Positions 63,177 to 64,000 of a DNA stretch of 64,000 nt are shown piece by piece (the first letter of the stretch is position 1; every line of letters starts with the position of its first letter). A program made the translations under genes and the position numbers. Below the pieces are notes generated by a model. It was not told the origin of the DNA and made no database searches. It saw only the letters and a program-made list of their open reading frames with translations. Origin of the DNA: Auanema rhodensis (lineage: Eukaryota > Nematoda > Chromadorea > Rhabditida > Rhabditidae); contig OZ059894.1 of assembly GCA_964057225.1 (NCBI GenBank), positions 2,480,001 to 2,544,000 of the forward strand, given 5' to 3'.

Positions 63177-64000
63177 CAAAAACATTTTGACAAAAATTTT
63201 TTCGAGAAATTTCAAAATAATTTAGCAAAAAGTAGATGTTTTTAGATTCCTTTTTTCAAGGCGAAGACGATGGACATTGTTATTCAACGAAAAAATTAAT
63301 TCTTCAGGGTGAAAATCGAGGATATAAGTGTGAACTTATATCAGTTGATATCTCGGTGCATTTTTAAGCTAGCGCAAATCTGATAACACAGATCGACGCA
63401 GCTTACAAATCCGCATCGAATGCACTATACTACATTGAGAAACGCCTAATACAAAAATTAGTTATGATCGTTTGAAAAATGATGCATTAGTGTATGTTGA
63501 GTTTCCATGTACACTCAACATTGCTTCCAAAAACATTTTGACAAAAATTTTTTCGAAAAATTTCAAAATAATTTAGCGAAAAGTAGATGTTTTTAGATTC
63601 CTTTTTTCAAGGCAAAGACGATGGACATTGTTATTCAACGAAAAAATTAATTCTTCAGGGTGAAAATCGAGGATATAAGTGTGAACATATATCAGTTGAT
63701 ATCTCGGTGCATTTTTAAGCTAGCGCAAATCTGATAACACAGATCGACGCAGCTTACAAATCCGCATCGAATGCACTATACTACATTAAGAAACGCTCAA
63801 TAGAAAAATTAGTTATGATCGTTTGAAAAATGATGCATTAGTGTATGTTGAGTTTCCATGTACACTCAACATTGCTTCCAAAAACATTTTGACAAAAATT
63901 TTTTCGAAAAATTTCAAAATAATTTAGCAAAAAGTAGATGTTTTTAGATACCTTTTTTTAAGGCAAAGACGATGGACATTGTTATTCAACGAAAAAATTA
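63177..64000 (+). repeat. 3-monomer unit (distal domain), copy 2, cut by the window end
   Basis: Monomers 181-182 and the first 122 bases of 183 repeat the preceding unit 1053 bp later (AGATACC at 62892 and 63945). Monomer 181 has CGAGAAATTTC, unlike 178. The array continues past the window. Confidence 0.85.

Larger units (their letters stand above)
1..64000. repeat. 351-bp tandem satellite array, 182 full monomers plus 122 bases
   Basis: The motif CAAAAACATTTTGACAAAAA recurs at 1, 352, 703, 1054 and so on to 63879, a spacing of 351 apart from six 1-base indels. Every copy reads in the same direction and none is interrupted. Monomer 3 is 32% G+C by hand count. Copies differ by a small recurrent set of substitutions. 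EcoRV (GATATC) and NheI (GCTAGC) sites occur once per monomer almost throughout. Known: arrays like this form eukaryotic centromeric or pericentromeric heterochromatin. Inferred: this one does too. The family is not identified; a tenebrionid-beetle-type satellite is a guess. Confidence 0.99.

Noticed and set aside
1-64000. CRISPR array or prokaryotic repeat system
   Set aside because: The repeat is a contiguous 351-bp tandem with no unique spacers, and there are no cas or other genes.
1-64000. Tandem rDNA, histone or other gene cluster
   Set aside because: All frames have stops in each monomer and no rRNA or tRNA sequence is recognisable; the AT-rich monomer contains no conserved RNA gene.

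Overview
The window is one uninterrupted tandem satellite array. I see no gene, RNA gene, transposon, CRISPR array or unique flanking sequence. A 351-bp monomer, always in the same orientation, repeats from the first base to the last. Taking the C of CAAAAACATT as position 1, there are 182 complete monomers (1-63878) and a 122-base partial one (63879-64000). Start of monomer n = 1 + 351(n-1) - d, where d is 0 for n=1-7, 1 for n=8-28, 2 for n=29-141, 3 for n=142-144, 4 for n=145-147, 5 for n=148-174 and 4 for n=175-183. Only six 1-base indels occur. Both array ends lie outside the window.

The organism is a eukaryote. Monomer 3, counted by hand, is 111/351 G+C (32%) and has 13 CpGs, more than its base composition predicts, so CpG is not depleted. 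With the AT-rich monomer of about 350 bp, this suggests an invertebrate with little germline CpG methylation. A beetle of the tenebrionid type, whose centromeric satellites have this style, is my best guess, but the sequence does not prove it. A centromeric or pericentromeric location is an inference.

Layout. Monomers differ by a limited set of linked substitutions, and those variants recur with higher-order periods that change along the window. 1756-8423 and 9126-14740 are two copies of one long block; the second lacks three monomers. 14741-17548 is a 4-mer twice; 17549-23866 a 6-mer three times; 23165-28780 an 8-mer twice, overlapping the 6-mer end; 29834-31939 six almost identical monomers; 34046-38959 a 4-mer with an internal 2-monomer insertion; 39662-42820 a 3-mer three times; 47033-48436 a 2-mer twice; 48788-51943 a 3-mer, the third copy being recombinant; 51944-64000 a domain with its own variants, containing 5-, 2-, 1- and 3-mer units.

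Each monomer carries several short inverted repeats able to form hairpins, a poly(T/A) dyad on TTCGAA, and a nearly invariant segment (monomer positions about 275-337). The only sizeable open frame I was given (47679-47870) arises from a stop-removing substitution in one monomer and is rejected as a gene. The window is best read as a record of satellite evolution by unequal exchange and local homogenisation, in a possible centromere.
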